Shown: piece by piece, positions 47,006 through 57,399 of the stretch
Layout: each line of letters begins with the position of its first letter
Position numbering within the stretch: the stretch's first letter is position 1
Assembly (NCBI GenBank): GCA_001643675.2
Contig: LSRY02000008.1
Span: 126,501 to 190,500, forward strand
Origin: Monocercomonoides exilis
Lineage: Eukaryota; Preaxostyla; Oxymonadida; Polymastigidae
Direction of reading: 5' to 3'
DNA: 64,000 nt
Program-made: the position numbers and the translations under genes
Notes under the pieces: generated by a model
What the model saw: only the letters and a program-made list of their open reading frames with translations
The model's database searches: none
What the model was told of the DNA's origin: nothing

Positions 47006-47009
47006 GAAG

Positions 47010-48250
47010 GAAATAATGAAGATTTATTATTTGAAGCGAGATCCATTGCCATCACGAATGAAACAATGCATTTCAGCTGAAGACGAATGCGAGATGATGA
47101 GCGTTGAAATAGAGGCACCAGAAATGGATGAAGACTGATAATTCCGCAAGAGTGATTGAATCATTTGCATTGAAGATATTATTTCTGAAGCATTAAACAA
47201 ACGAACCAACAAATTTGCATGTGTGTAAATAAAGGCTGTTTAGCAACATTTCTAAATTCATGATTTTTCTTTTTTTCTTTCTTTGAAGGCACTTTTTCTG
47301 TTTCAACAAATACTTGGACATGCTTCAAAGATATCTCATTTTGATCTCTTTTCGATTTGCTTTCGATTGTTTTTTCATTTCAGCAGAACAATTGAAGCTG
47401 TTCACTTCAAAATTTTTATTTTTGTTAATTTTTCAAAATATATCTTTTCAATTTTTATTTGATTTTGTAAATAATGAAAGACAAGCTCAATGTAAATCAT
47501 CTTATTTTCTTTCTTTCTTTTCTTCTTCTTCTTTCTTTCTCTCATTTTTTCAATTTGCAAATGTGACTGAAAACACACCTTGGCATTTTGAAAATGAAAT
47601 GAGCATTTCTGTGATTTGGAGTTGAGAGAACTGTTGTTTTTGGTTGTTGTGCTTTGACGATTTTGTTGCAGCCATTTTGATCAGATTCAACAATTGCGAT
47701 TCAGTTAATAATTGGCTCATATTTGTTCATTTTTGGGAATTGAGAGTGTTTTGTTGCTGTCTTGAAAAAAAAAACAGAATATTCACAAAGACAACATGAA
47801 CTTTGACATTCAGATGTTTCATTTGAAATCACACGAAGTGACGATTTTGAGAAAGACACAACAAATATCTGTCAGTGTCGCATTAATGATTTAGAAAAAA
47901 AAAGCTTCGAAGAAATAACATTTTTATATCGCATTAACAAATCACATTACACAACAACATGTGTGGAAAAAATAAAATTGATTATGAAAAAGGGAAATCC
48001 TTTTGTGAAATAGACTCCATTGGCGTTGTTGAAAACTCATTTATTGAAGTGTGAGAAATTCTCTTCAAACATATCTGAATGACAAAAATCAGAGTTCCGA
48101 TTGAATACTGTCTCTTTCGAATTGTGGAAGAAGGCAAGCTGAAGAACAGATGAAAACCTCGAGGAGAGAGCGTGAATGATTCAATGAAGAAGACTCATGA
48201 ACTGTTTGTGATGGTCACAATGGAAATGCAATTGAAGAAAGGAGAAAAAT
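47010..48250. other. Intergenic region after the repeat-protein gene
   Basis: An acidic segment (47060-47135, ECEMMSVEIEAPEMDED in one + frame) follows the stop directly and could be a further exon or a lost C-terminus. The rest is AT-rich with a pyrimidine tract (47500-47550) and no supported gene. Confidence 0.4.
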
Positions 48251-48255
48251 AAATG

Positions 48256-48925
48256 GATCGAACACAATCATCTGAACATCTTTTCTGCTGAACAATGTTC
48301 AGCTGGATGCATTTTTAGCAAAATGTTCAGACATGATTCTTTCAATGAGAATTGGAAAAGATTTTCTTTTCCATTCTCTTCAACAACAGAAACAGAATCC
48401 ACATTTGTCATGCAGGAGAATTTATATCCAACCACTTCATTCGTGTTGAATCTGATTATACCAATGAAAAGAATGTGAATTTGAGGGGTTCGCTGTTTTT
48501 GTTGTTGGGTGGAAGAAAAGAGATGAATGAGACGAAAACAGCTGTTCAATTCCCACTTGTGGTGGGAAATAATATCTTCCATTCATTTCACGAAGACAAA
48601 GAATAATCTTCAATGACTCATCAATATTCTCACATTTCATAATTCTCTGAGCATGCGATGTATTCATCCATCTCTTCATCAACAGCCATTCCATCCATGA
48701 GTGATCGTGAGGAGGAGGAGGACGAAATCCTCCTGCCTTCATCAGTCTTTGAAGTGGAAGATATCAGAGCTGGTGATGGGAATGAAGATGTGAAAAGCAA
48801 AGGAGGATGTGATATACTCAATCTGGACAATCCTTTCAGAGCATTTGATGCTTCTTGTTCACTTTTGTGGGAGAAATGTTGGCAGATACGCTCCATCTTT
48901 TATTTGTGTCTGTTCTGTTGTTGAC
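48256..48925. other. Coding-like region of uncertain strand
   Basis: Frames 48352-48606 (+; RGSLFLLLGGRKEMNET) and 48658-48924 (+; acidic, SDREEEEDEILLPSSVFEVE) compete with minus frames 48582-48268 and 48896-48630 (Ser-rich). The raised GC content suggests exons, but the strand cannot be decided by eye. Confidence 0.35.
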
Positions 48926-49504
48926 TTTGATGCTCAATCTGGTTATCGAATTAATAAACAAGAAAGATGTTAAATTATCGTCTGCACAACTAATTCAACC
49001 AATTCCTTCTTTTCTCTTTCATGTTCCTCTTTCTCTTTGCCATGTTTCTTCTTCTTTCTTCTTTTGTCTTATTTTTCATCATTATCTCCTTCGCTTTTTT
49101 GGTTCTTCCACATATTCGTTAATTCATACATGAATTTCTTTGGTTGCATCTCTGCTGCAATCATCATCTCTCACAGTCCTGACTCCAGTTTCTTCCTCTC
49201 TTCATTCCTCTGAGCAGGCTTCTCTTTCACTTTCATTTTCTACGGCTCATCACTCGTCATCGCAGATTCTATCCCTCATTCACTTCTTCTTCTTCTTCTT
49301 CATATCCTTCCTCTGTTTCCAACTTTAATCTCTTCAACTCTCTCTTCTTCGTGCTCAATACCATAACTTGCACTTCTTCTGTCAATTCTTCATGACTCAT
49401 TCCACTTCCATTGTGCGTGTCTGTCTTCAACTGAGTTGCAGAATTATTGAGAGAAAATAACTGAATAGAATAAGGGAATGTATTTCTTGATTTAATTATT
49501 TTTT

Positions 49505-50315
49505 TTGTGTCAATTGGAGAAGAAGATATTATTGAAATATCATTCGGGGAATCCGCTTCGGAGAAGAGAGAAAGATGGGTTTATTGATAATCTGGTTGGG
49601 AAGGAAAAGGAAATGATTCAACAATGGAAAAAAAGAAGAAAAAGAGAAAACAATGAATGGAGAAGGTGTGGGAGAACACATGAAGCTGAAAAAAATCAAA
49701 CAATAAATCCTCTTCTTTTCTTTCAAAAAGAATCTTTATTTCCTGTACCATCCCTCCTCACTTATCAACATTTCTATATCTACAATTGCATATTCACACA
49801 AAAATGTGCTTTCAGTCACTTTGCATTCATCTCTCCCCTTCTTATCTTTCACTTTCTCTCTGACTTCTCCAACGCTTTCCCCAAATGATTTGTCTTTGTC
49901 CAATCTCATGTTTCACAAACTTCCAATCAAAACATCTTCCTCACCTTCTTCATCTTCTTCATCTTCCTCCTCTTCCTCCTCTTCCTCCTCTTCCTCCTCT
50001 TCCTCCTCTTCCTCCTCTTCCTCCTCTTCCTCCTCTTCCTCCTCCTCCTTTTCTTCCTCCTCCTTTCCCTCTTCTAACTCTTCTCTCACTTATCCTTTTT
50101 CCACTTTCCTTTTTTCTTCTTCTTCTTCTTCTTCACCTTATCCTTATTCTTCTTTCATGCTAAAGATTCCATCATCTCTCTTCATTCATTCATCTATCTC
50201 CTCTCCTTCTTTTTCACCATCTGCCCCTGCCAAAACATATTCTGCAAGTGACACCTCCTTCTCCAAATGCTTTGTGAGCGAAAGAAAAGCTGAGATTAAG
50301 AAAAAGAAGGAATAA
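49505..50315 (+). CDS. Charged then poly-Ser protein, two frames
   Basis: The first frame (49505-49888) has KDGFIDNLVGKEKEMIQQWK and a basic stretch. The second (49806-50315) is Ser/Pro/Leu-rich with a poly-Ser run encoded by a perfect 12-bp repeat (CCTCTTCCTCCT type, 49945-50050), and ends SERKAEIKKKKE. The frames may be joined by a small intron around 49.8 kb. Unknown function. Confidence 0.45.
49945..50050. repeat. 12-bp pyrimidine minisatellite
   Basis: Tandem units of TCCTCCTCTTCC; a homopyrimidine run of more than 100 bp. Confidence 0.9.
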
Positions 50316-50798
50316 AAAATTACAGAGTATGAAGAACACCATTGGAACCAGAAATAAAGGAGATCTGGCGTCTCGCAACTTCAAGAAGCATTAAGATTCT
50401 TGTTTTTTTTTTCGAATTTTCTTAATAAAATGCATTAATATAACATTTTAACCTGTTATGTATGAATTTTTCGTTTTTGTCACACATCTTTTTTCAATTT
50501 AAACTAAAGGTTCTTTCCCAATAGGTGGATATAACCCTAAAAAAAAAAAAATATTAAATGAAAATCAAAATCAAAACAACAGTGAATTTATTATCTGTTC
50601 ATAAGTCACTTAACATATTACAAACGACCCTAATTATCATTTTGTTAAGAATTTTTTTGATGTATTTCAATTATGTGATCTTTATAATAAAAATATTTTA
50701 GGGTTTGAGTTAATGAAAGCGCAACTGAAGTGCGAGAATATTTGTTCATGTTTATATAAAACTGTTTCATAAAATTTATTGAAATCTTTAGAGTTTAT

Positions 50799-51042
50799 AT
50801 GGGTGATTCTTTTTGAAAAGTCACAAATGTTTAATTTTCAAATAAATCAAAAATTTCATATCTTGATCAAATTTCGGTTCCCGCTCATGTAACTTTACCA
50901 AAGTGGAAGATATAATTTGACAATGCTATTTTACACATTCCTGTGAAGTTGCACGAACAGGAACAGAAATTTGATCAAGATGTGAAATTTTTGATTTATT
51001 TGAAAATTTAACATTTGTGACTTTTCAAAAAGAATCACCCAT
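50799..51042. mobile_element. 244-bp MITE, family B, well preserved
   Basis: ATGGGTGATTCTTTTTGAAA at the left end and its reverse complement at the right end. The arms are nearly complementary over more than 100 bp, so the whole element folds back. Flanks begin with TA/TAT on both sides. The same termini occur at 9407-9910. Confidence 0.85.
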
Positions 51043-51258
51043 ATATTGAAAATTATAACCTAAAAATAAGTATTTTGGGTTATGTTCACCAATCAAAAAC
51101 ACACAAAACGAGTATCAAAAAATTTCACTAAATAATAACGGCGGAAGTCACATTTGATGATTCTGTTAATATTCAGTACGAAACATCTTGCGGAAAGTGA
51201 TGTGCGTGAAAAAAGATCAAAAAATTTTTTCGTAAAAAAATTCATATGAAAATGTTAT

Positions 51259-52425
51259 TTATGGTTCAAATTCCGAAGAATCTTCTCCTGTTCCAGCTCC
51301 AAATGGATCTGAATCCTCGCTTTCTGATTTTAAAAGTTGTTCTTCAGTATCTTCTTCATCTCTTATTCCCAAAATATCATTTATATCAGGAATTTCTTCG
51401 TTTTCATCAACTTCATCATCATCAATTTCCAATTCAAATTCATCTTCAGATTGAAAATTGATAACTTTTTCTATTAATTCTCCGTAGGAAAGAAAACCTG
51501 ATCTTTTTTCAATGAACGTTGCAAGCACTCCAGGAATAAACCGCTCTCTCACTCCATATCTTGGAAAAAAAGATCGCAAATGTGCCCACATTCCTTCGAT
51601 AGTGTTCGTATTGGCTTTTGAAACGGGATCAACGTAATGACGTTTGTGGCAGACAGTTTGGTGGGTGTAACCAATTTCTCCTAAGCAAGTGTATGCTTTC
51701 CACTCGTCGCTGATTATTGTTGTTCCTTCTTTGATTCTATTTTTAATTATAGGAATTAATGTCTCTTTTTTTCGATTAGGCACAATGACCACAAATTTTT
51801 TTCCTTATTCTTCTTCGCCTTTTCGTTCGACAGCTCCAAATATCAACATTTATTATGTTTGCATTCCTTAGTCAATGTATTTTTTCTTCAAGATGAATAA
51901 ATAATTGTTAATGACCATAAATCTAATTTTTGAAATCAAAAACTTTTCAGTCTTTCCGTCTCCTCCATGCGGCTTCATCAATTTCTTCTATTTTGCCTGC
52001 CCCTCCAATTTTTTCATTTCTGTTATTTAAGAAATTTAACGCTGTCGACCTTGCAACACTTGTCCAGGGCCCAATCGTCATTTGAGACATATTTAACAAC
52101 ATGCCAATTTGCCAATCTTTAATTTCAAGCCAAGACATCAAAAGAATCATCATCACAGTGGAAATAGGCAATTTTGAAGATTCCAAAGTTGTATCATTGA
52201 TGCAGGAAACACTTTTCTTGCACTTTGGACACTTCAAGAATCTTGAATGTCCCCTTCCTTTATAGACATATTTGACTTTTTCACAGTTTTGGCATACTGC
52301 AAATATCTTAGGGAAATATTGTTGTATCCATTTCCAACATGATTCTTATGATTAAAATGTCTCATACAGTGCATGACATTCCTTTTTGAATGGTTTTTCC
52401 AAGACATCGAATTTTTGATCCACAA
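51259..52425 (-). pseudogene. Merlin/IS1595-type transposase, left palindrome arm
   Basis: Reading leftward: WKWIQQYFPKIFAVCQNCEK and FLKCPKCKKSV (zinc ribbon, CxxC...CxxC); helical region; GAGKIEEIDEAAWRRRKD (first catalytic Asp); LIFGAVERKGEEE; IIKNRIKEGTTIISDEWKAY (second catalytic Asp); RHYVDPVSKANTNTIEGMWA (third acidic residue, TIEGMW); and an acidic C-terminal tail. A stretch with stops between WRRRK and LIFGAVER looks like a GT...AG intron (GTTTTTG...GACTAAG); removing it restores the spacing seen in the copy at 6.3 kb. TAA codons remain (after GEEE, two before MLIFG, two upstream of the zinc ribbon), so it is probably inactive under the standard code. Confidence 0.88.
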
Positions 52426-53384
52426 AAATTTTTGATCAAACCCATTTTTTATGAGATTTTAAGAAAAATTATATTTTTAATTTTGTCCAGAGGATGCAAA
52501 GAACAGACAAAGAACATAATATTCTTTATCTTAATAAGCAATGGATTGTGTAAATAATTGAAAGAATCAAAAATATTTGGTATGCTCATTCTATGCTTTT
52601 GCTAAAATTTTTAATAATAAATGAAATAAATACCAATGAAATAAAAAATAAAATGTGAAAAAAAATTAAAAAAATTGATTAGATTCATATTTCTATTAAA
52701 AAAACATATTTGAATAATAATATTTGATTGATTAAAAAACAACTTGAAAATTTCTGAAATCAATTCTCGAGATATATAAATATTTTCGGTTTTTAATGAA
52801 TTTCGAAATTGAAGTATTCATTTTCGAAATTGAATTATTCTTTTGCGAAATCGAATTAATACACCAAAAACAATTCGAATTCGAAAAAGAATAATTCGAT
52901 TTCGGAATTAATAATTCAAAATCGAAAAAGAATAATTCGAATTCGGAAATTAATAATTCGATTTCGCAAAAGAATAATTCAATTTCGAAAATGAATACTT
53001 CAATTTCGAAATTCATTAAAAACCGAAAATATTTATATATCTCGAGAATTGATTTCAGAAATTTTCAAGTTGTTTTTTAATCAATCAAATATTATTATTC
53101 AAATATGTTTTTTTAATAGAAATATGAATCTAATCAATTTTTTTAATTTTTTTTCACATTTTATTTTTTATTTCATTGGTATTTATTTCATTTATTATTA
53201 AAAATTTTAGCAAAAGCATAGAATGAGCATACCAAATATTTTTGATTCTTTCAATTATTTACACAATCCATTGCTTATTAAGATAAAGAATATTATGTTC
53301 TTTGTCTGTTCTTTGCATCCTCTGGACAAAATTAAAAATATAATTTTTCTTAAAATCTCATAAAAATGGTTTGATCAAAAATTT

Positions 53385-54551
53385 TTGTGGATCAAAAATT
53401 CGATGTCTTGGAAAAACCATTCAAAAAGGAATGTCATGCACTGTATGAGACATTTTAATCATAAGAATCATGTTGGAAATGGATACAACAATATTTCCCT
53501 AAGATATTTGCAGTATGCCAAAACTGTGAAAAAGTCAAATATGTCTATAAAGGAAGGGGACATTCAAGATTCTTGAAGTGTCCAAAGTGCAAGAAAAGTG
53601 TTTCCTGCATCAATGATACAACTTTGGAATCTTCAAAATTGCCTATTTCCACTGTGATGATGATTCTTTTGATGTCTTGGCTTGAAATTAAAGATTGGCA
53701 AATTGGCATGTTGTTAAATATGTCTCAAATGACGATTGGGCCCTGGACAAGTGTTGCAAGGTCGACAGCGTTAAATTTCTTAAATAACAGAAATGAAAAA
53801 ATTGGAGGGGCAGGCAAAATAGAAGAAATTGATGAAGCCGCATGGAGGAGACGGAAAGACTGAAAAGTTTTTGATTTCAAAAATTAGATTTATGGTCATT
53901 AACAATTATTTATTCATCTTGAAGAAAAAATACATTGACTAAGGAATGCAAACATAATAAATGTTGATATTTGGAGCTGTCGAACGAAAAGGCGAAGAAG
54001 AATAAGGAAAAAAATTTGTGGTCATTGTGCCTAATCGAAAAAAAGAGACATTAATTCCTATAATTAAAAATAGAATCAAAGAAGGAACAACAATAATCAG
54101 CGACGAGTGGAAAGCATACACTTGCTTAGGAGAAATTGGTTACACCCACCAAACTGTCTGCCACAAACGTCATTACGTTGATCCCGTTTCAAAAGCCAAT
54201 ACGAACACTATCGAAGGAATGTGGGCACATTTGCGATCTTTTTTTCCAAGATATGGAGTGAGAGAGCGGTTTATTCCTGGAGTGCTTGCAACGTTCATTG
54301 AAAAAAGATCAGGTTTTCTTTCCTACGGAGAATTAATAGAAAAAGTTATCAATTTTCAATCTGAAGATGAATTTGAATTGGAAATTGATGATGATGAAGT
54401 TGATGAAAACGAAGAAATTCCTGATATAAATGATATTTTGGGAATAAGAGATGAAGAAGATACTGAAGAACAACTTTTAAAATCAGAAAGCGAGGATTCA
54501 GATCCATTTGGAGCTGGAACAGGAGAAGATTCTTCGGAATTTGAACCATAA
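53385..54551 (+). pseudogene. Merlin/IS1595-type transposase, right palindrome arm
   Basis: Mirror image of 51259-52425, with the same motifs, the same putative intron (53885-53939) and the same stop codons. Shared stops mean that decay, if it is decay, came before the inverted duplication or was homogenised between arms. Confidence 0.88.
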
Positions 54552-54782
54552 ATAACATTTTCATATGAATTTTTTTACGAAAAAATTTTTTGATCTTTTT
54601 TCACGCACATCACTTTCCGCAAGATGTTTCGTACTGAATATTAACAGAATCATCAAATGTGACTTCCGCCGTTATTATTTAGTGAAATTTTTTGATACTC
54701 GTTTTGTGTGTTTTTGCCTGATCTTGTTTAAAATGAAACTATTCCCCTCTCAACTTTATTCTGTGATGCTTGTAAAGCACAT

Positions 54783-55152
54783 ACACCAAAAATTATTCAA
54801 AATGAGAATTTTTGCAATCGAATTAATAATTTTTGCGTTCGAAATGAAAATATCTTATGTTTTTATAAGAATAAAAATTATATGAAATTATAAAAATTTT
54901 TGTCAGAAAATTAAAAATTTCTAAAATTATTCTTCCGTGCACGAAAATAATGACAATACAAAATTATTTCCGATTCAAAAGCGAAAAACTGATTTTCACA
55001 AAATTTCGTGAGAGTGCGAATAAATTTTCGTTAGGTTTTCAACAATTATTAATTCGAATTCAAAAATTATTATTTCGTTTGAAAATTTTATTAATTTGCA
55101 AAATTTCCATTTTGAACGCAAAAGTTCTCATTTTGAATTATTTTTGGTGTAA
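54783..55152. mobile_element. 370-bp MITE with ACACCAAAAAT ends
   Basis: The left end ACACCAAAAATTATTCAAAA is mirrored by TTTTGAATTATTTTTGGTGT at the right, followed inward by further inverted matches (ATGAGAA...TTTTGC). The same ACACCAAAAA terminus lies in the palindrome loop and around the 39.7-43.6 kb element. Non-coding. Confidence 0.75.
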
Positions 55153-55159
55153 CATAAAT

Positions 55160-55545
55160 AAAGCCAACATGCATCGTATCACATTATTTAAAATAACCCT
55201 ATTCATATCAAAAACACTCCAAAATTCAGCATTATGACACGACAAACCAAAAACCAAAATATTAGAAAAAAACAAAAGAAATATTATTTGTCTCAAATAC
55301 TTCAACATTCAAATAATTCACATCAAAAATGAAAGAAATCAATCAAATCTCTAAATTCCAGTCGAAAAATAAAATAAAATAAAATTAAAACAAGTTTGAA
55401 TTTTGAACATATAAAGTGTCAATAAAAACATGATTTTTCACAAAAATCAATTGAAATTTTAACTGAATAAAATCCGAACATTCATAAAAACAAAATAAAA
55501 AGATTTCCTGATTAATTGCTCGTTTCTCTAAAATTTGTGTTTTCA
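55160..55545. other. AT-rich intergenic region
   Basis: No coding or repeat signal apart from short A/T runs. Confidence 0.5.
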
Positions 55546-55551
55546 TGTTCT

Positions 55552-56769
55552 TTATTTTTTGTCAAATTCTCCAGTTCCATCATCCACAGCAGCCACGTAA
55601 GCTTCATACGAATCACTAAATATCAAGAACTCTGCTTCTTTGTCTCTTTCTGATACAGCCTGATTTGATATCATCATCTCCATTTCGATTGCGGCTTCTC
55701 TTTTTTATCTTCTTTTTTCTTCCTTTTTCTTTTGTTCTTCCTCCTCTTTGTCAATTTTTTCTTCCGCTTTTCGCTCTTTCCTTGATATCAGCCATCTCCA
55801 CTCCTTTTTCCTCCTCCAATCTAACACTCTCTGCTCCACACATGACCTTGCGATTCCTCTCAAAACTGTATCAAATGAATCTGATGTCAAATCTCTTTCT
55901 ATTTCCCAGTACTTTGGCCCCACATAGCAGCGTGCATAAACATTCACATACACATAAAACGCAATCAATAACACTCCAATAACAACCATCACTATTCCAT
56001 AACCAATCAAGCTCGTCACTCAAATGAAAGCACCCTCGATTCCAATAAGTATAATCCCAGTAACAATTGAATACTCCACAAATAAGTAATACGTTGCCTT
56101 ACAAATGCAAAATCGTTTGTTGCGCCCAAGCCTTTTTTTGTCCTTTTCCCACTCCTGCTTGAAAGCAGAAATAATAGCTTTTAGATCCTCGTCCAGGAAC
56201 CTGTCTCTCTGAAATGTGTAATTTTCGATGGCTTTCCTTGCAACTTCTCGTTGAACTGCTGTTGATCTCGAATGAGGGGTTTTACCGTTTCCATGCATTC
56301 CAACCACGGGGACCTTCTTCACAAGATCAGAAAAATACTTCCGAGACGGAACGCCAAATTCATCGATAATTGGTGCAACAAAGCACAGTTCCCACTTATT
56401 CTTTGGAGCCGTATCTCCCGAAACCGCAGTTGTTCCAGCACCAACGACAGCGGTAGCAGGGCGTGCATTGCCCACTTCTTCAAATGCAGGCATGGAATGA
56501 AGAGACGAATTATCGATTTCTGAGGTGGGCAAGCTTGACGGAGACTCATTGCTTTCCTGCTGGCTCTGCAAACGAGAAATAGTTTGCCAAAATGCGGCCT
56601 TTTCAGAAACACTTTGATTTCCTCCAAACTGTTCCAATTCAGATGGCAAAGGCAAACAAGGAGCCCATCTCGAAAACAGGCCCATGCATTTTGTTCGCTG
56701 GCTCTCGTTCAAATATTTTGCAAACTCACGAATTTGTTGTGGAACGTTTGCATATTCAACTTCTTCCAA
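55552..56769 (-). CDS. Predicted membrane protein with two in-frame stop codons
   Basis: One frame runs 406 codons from ATG 56769 to TAA 55554-55552. N-terminal soluble part: MEEVEYANVPQQIREFAKYL, a Ser/Ala/Gly-rich middle, and a conserved-looking block LCFVAPIIDEFGVPSRKYFS...VVGMHGNGKTPHS. Next come two adjacent hydrophobic segments (YYLFVEYSIVTGIILIGIEG; LIGYGIVMVVIGVLLIAFYV), then a charged C-terminus rich in Glu and Lys (KAEEKIDKEEEEQKKKEEKR) ending VAAVDDGTGEFDKK. A TGA (56022-56020) lies between the hydrophobic segments and a TAA (55707-55705) in the charged tail; coding character continues past both. The family is unknown. A tail-anchored or two-pass membrane topology is inference. Confidence 0.65.
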
Positions 56770-56779
56770 TTCTTTTTCA

Positions 56780-57355
56780 TTTTATGAATAAACTATGATC
56801 CGATTCAAATTACACAATATTTGATCAATATCCACTTTCAAATAATAATTTTAAATTAATGATTGTTATTGTGCAAGCAAAAAAAAATATCTGCCAGTTG
56901 AAATTATCAACGAACACGACAATTTCCGGTCACAAACTTAAATATCGAATTTTTGAAGAATCTTGAATTAAAAAAATATGCAAATCATTGTCTCTCTCAA
57001 AGAAATTATTTTGTTTGCACGTTTCACTTTTCATCGAACAGAAACGATTTTTTTCTGTGTTTTCTTTGATGTTAATATCAATTTATTAAATAGATGGCTT
57101 TCGAAATGACGAGATTTATTTGCTTCGTAAAATCCAATCACTTAAACGAATATGTACTCCATTCATAAGATTCATCATTCCTTTAAAATTAACAAAGATT
57201 TTTGGAATTTGAATTGTTATCTGGAGTAAAACCAAGAAAAGATAAGACAAAGAAAAATAATTAGAATTGAAAAAATATTGAAAAAAAATTATAACCAAAT
57301 TATCATGTTGAAAGCATTGCTGAAGCGACTGTTTTACAGAAAAAAGGAAATAATT
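56780..57355. other. AT-rich intergenic region
   Basis: No supported feature; it separates the membrane-protein gene from the poly-A tract. Confidence 0.5.
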
Positions 57356-57358
57356 CGG

Positions 57359-57359
<1 letters not shown>

Positions 57360-57395
<36 letters not shown>
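57360..57395. repeat. Poly-A tract
   Basis: About 36 consecutive A. No reverse-transcriptase gene or target duplication is visible that would make it a retro-insert tail. Confidence 0.95.
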
Positions 57396-57396
<1 letters not shown>

Positions 57397-57399
57397 GAT

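Larger units (their letters stand above)
51094..54716. repeat. 3.6-kb near-perfect palindrome
   Basis: The left arm 51094-52858 and right arm 52954-54716 are reverse complements. Paired coordinates sum to 105810 in the outer part and 105812 near the centre; the 2-bp shift comes from homopolymer differences (CCC/CC and T6/T5) at about 52440/53370. Frames of 71, 177, 96, 63 and 60 codons recur identically in both arms. The 95-bp loop (52859-52953) contains ACACCAAAAACAATTCG and a TTCGAA-type array. Flanking sequences differ outside the arms. Confidence 0.93.

Noticed and set aside
57360-57395. Poly-A as the tail of a retrotransposon
   Set aside because: No reverse transcriptase, endonuclease or target duplication is visible nearby; 43178-43212 is similar.
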